Positions 4,538-5,434 of a stretch of DNA of 5,434 nucleotides are shown here, piece by piece. This stretch comes from DASZHC01 sp035938215. Lineage in GTDB: Bacteria; Verrucomicrobiota; Verrucomicrobiia; Chthoniobacterales; JAFAMB01. The stretch is from contig DASZHC010000061.1 of assembly GCA_035938215.1 (NCBI GenBank), positions 1 to 5,434 of the forward strand, given 5' to 3'. The stretch's first letter is position 1. Every line of letters begins with the position of its first letter. Under the pieces are notes generated by a model that searched no databases, was not told the DNA's origin, and saw only the letters and a program-made list of their open reading frames with translations. A program made the translations under genes and the position numbers.

Positions 4538-5158
4538 ATGGCAGGCTCGCAACAGATTGGTTGGGCGGCAATTCGCAAGAATTGGACAACGCTGGCCCAA
4601 GCTGCAGCCGGGGTAATCACTGTCGTAGCTACGATCGTGACTCCTCCCCCGGCTGCTGCGGGCACTCAAGGAATTCGGCCTTTCGCCAGTTTTGTCGTCG
4701 CCGTACTGATCGGAATTTTTATCCTTGTGATAGCGCGATTCAGAAAGCGCGAGCACGCAGGGTTCTGGGCCGGGTTTGCAGCCGTCCTACTGGTGCTAAC
4801 CGTAGGAAGCTATTTTTGGTACGCAAACTTGACCGATTCATTGACAGTGAATTGGCACGGACATACTTTCGTCCGCGGAACGGAGTTGCGGCCAGAGGTG
4901 CAAAAAGCGTACGGGTTGATTATATCGAAGCCGCTGGCGACAAAACTTATTGAGGACGCAGCAGGTGACCCCGCCCTAATCTGGACCGATTCATCAATTG
5001 CTTCGAGCAAGAACCTTCTGTGTATCTCCTATCTCGTGATGGCCCCGCTCATCGGTGGATGTATGTTGGCGGCTTCACAGGTCACAATTTGTGTGACGCA
5101 TCAGCGCTCTCCGGACAAACACGCAAAACCCGGTAAGAAGAAACCACCGGTTCAATAG
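4538..5158 (+). CDS. Four-helix inner membrane protein of unknown function
   Basis: The product is 206 residues from the ATG at 4538. A TTG at 4508 would add 10 residues and overlap the upstream gene by 14 bases. That TTG has AGGA 8 bases before it, while the ATG has AAGGGG 12 bases before it, so both starts are possible. From the ATG, hydrophobic segments lie at about 18-35, 47-68, 74-96 and 159-185. Charges (RKNW before helix 1, RFRKREH between helices 2 and 3, a KPGKKK tail) put both ends in the cytoplasm. The 62-residue loop between helices 3 and 4 would lie outside and carries GDPALIWTDSSI just before helix 4. A short extracytoplasmic domain facing a secreted partner suggests the two genes act together, but no function can be named. 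No nuclease, kinase or transporter motif is visible. Confidence 0.82.
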   Translation: MAGSQQIGWAAIRKNWTTLAQAAAGVITVVATIVTPPPAAAGTQGIRPFASFVVAVLIGIFILVIARFRKREHAGFWAGFAAVLLVLTVGSYFWYANLTDSLTVNWHGHTFVRGTELRPEVQKAYGLIISKPLATKLIEDAAGDPALIWTDSSIASSKNLLCISYLVMAPLIGGCMLAASQVTICVTHQRSPDKHAKPGKKKPPVQ

Positions 5159-5232
5159 TTTGGAATTGATCACTTGCGGGGGTCTGCCGCTCGAGCATCT
5201 GCAGCTTGGGGCCGTATTCTTAAGCCTGTATG

Positions 5233-5248
5233 TTGACAACGTTGTCAA
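5233..5248. promoter_or_regulatory. Perfect 16-bp palindrome TTGACAACGTTGTCAA, LacI-type operator candidate
   Basis: The sequence is a perfect inverted repeat with a central CG. It fits the general LacI/CcpA-family operator pattern (TG.AA.CG.T..CA). It lies 75 bp after the membrane protein gene and before the probable leftward gene end at 5305. A position between two gene ends is unusual for an operator, so it may instead serve an unseen small gene or be a decayed site. It has no G+C-rich stem plus T run, so it is not a typical terminator. Confidence 0.45.
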
Positions 5249-5304
5249 TAACGGCCGCCTGTCGAATGCCGGAAGCGGCGTAACGCTAACTAAATATTAC
5301 TCTG

Positions 5305-5434
5305 TTAAGTGGAATCATCTATTTTCTCCGGGAATGTCGCGTGGCAATAAGGACAATGTCCGGTCGATCTCAGCAGCCACGGCCGGATCGCTTCCAGGAT
5401 CTTCTCCAACGTCAGACCAGAAGTTTTTTTTTGC
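5305..5434 (-). CDS. Partial 3' end of a leftward gene with a CPYC motif
   Basis: The minus-strand frame enters from the right edge and stops with TAA at 5307-5305 after 42 visible codons. The visible end reads protein-like: GLTLEKILEAIRPWLL is amphipathic and helical, followed by GHCPYCHATFPEKI. The codons are mostly G- or C-ending (CTG, ATC, GCG, CGG), as in coding DNA. The CxxC could be half of a zinc-binding site or a redox pair. No family can be named from so short a piece. If real, this gene converges on the membrane protein gene at 5158, leaving a 146-bp gap. A competing + strand open frame covers the same stretch, so the call is tentative. Confidence 0.4.
   Translation of the reverse strand, partial: QKKTSGLTLEKILEAIRPWLLRSTGHCPYCHATFPEKIDDST

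Noticed and set aside
1..5434. CRISPR array, tRNA, rRNA or a known toxin-antitoxin or defence operon.
   Set aside because: No regularly spaced repeats, tRNA-like cloverleaf or recognisable defence domain was seen on either strand.

Overview
The window most resembles chromosomal DNA of a Verrucomicrobiota-type bacterium, or a relative in the Planctomycetota/Acidobacteriota range. Two things suggest this. One is an ECF-type sigma factor of the 'TTRWS' kind, which is abundant in those phyla. The other is a GGTAGGG...CCCTACC palindromic repeat, which I remember from Verrucomicrobia intergenic regions. The assignment is an inference, because no rRNA or strong marker is present.

Left part (1-1714): the 3' end of purC (SAICAR synthase, purine biosynthesis) runs rightwards off the left edge. 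It converges on a small leftward gene for a helical protein with a basic tail, possibly phasin-like (634-1089). A short gap with the palindromic repeat (1247-1306) follows, then a leftward DUF2237 gene (1346-1714).

Middle (1715-3253): a divergent intergenic region holds a perfect 22-bp palindrome and A/T tracts. A small single-span membrane protein follows (1880-2164), then about 285 bp with no recognisable gene. Next is the sigma factor gene (2450-3253), with a plausible promoter, a GTG start and a good Shine-Dalgarno sequence. The Ser/Thr kinase gene that often accompanies this sigma family is not present downstream.

Right part (3254-5434): a leftward MarR-family remnant (3397-3669) has lost the middle of its protein, yet it still has an operator-like palindrome next to its start. 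After a region with inverted repeats comes a tight rightward pair. It encodes a secreted protein of unknown function (3862-4521, visibly richer in A+T) and a four-helix membrane protein of unknown function (4538-5158). This pair is the best candidate for an undescribed functional unit, but nothing in the sequence reveals its job. At the right edge there is probably the 3' end of a leftward gene with a CPYC motif. A LacI-type perfect palindrome lies in the gap between it and the membrane protein gene.

Overall the window is one housekeeping gene end followed by accessory, poorly characterised genes. No CRISPR array, tRNA, rRNA, transposase or known defence operon was seen.
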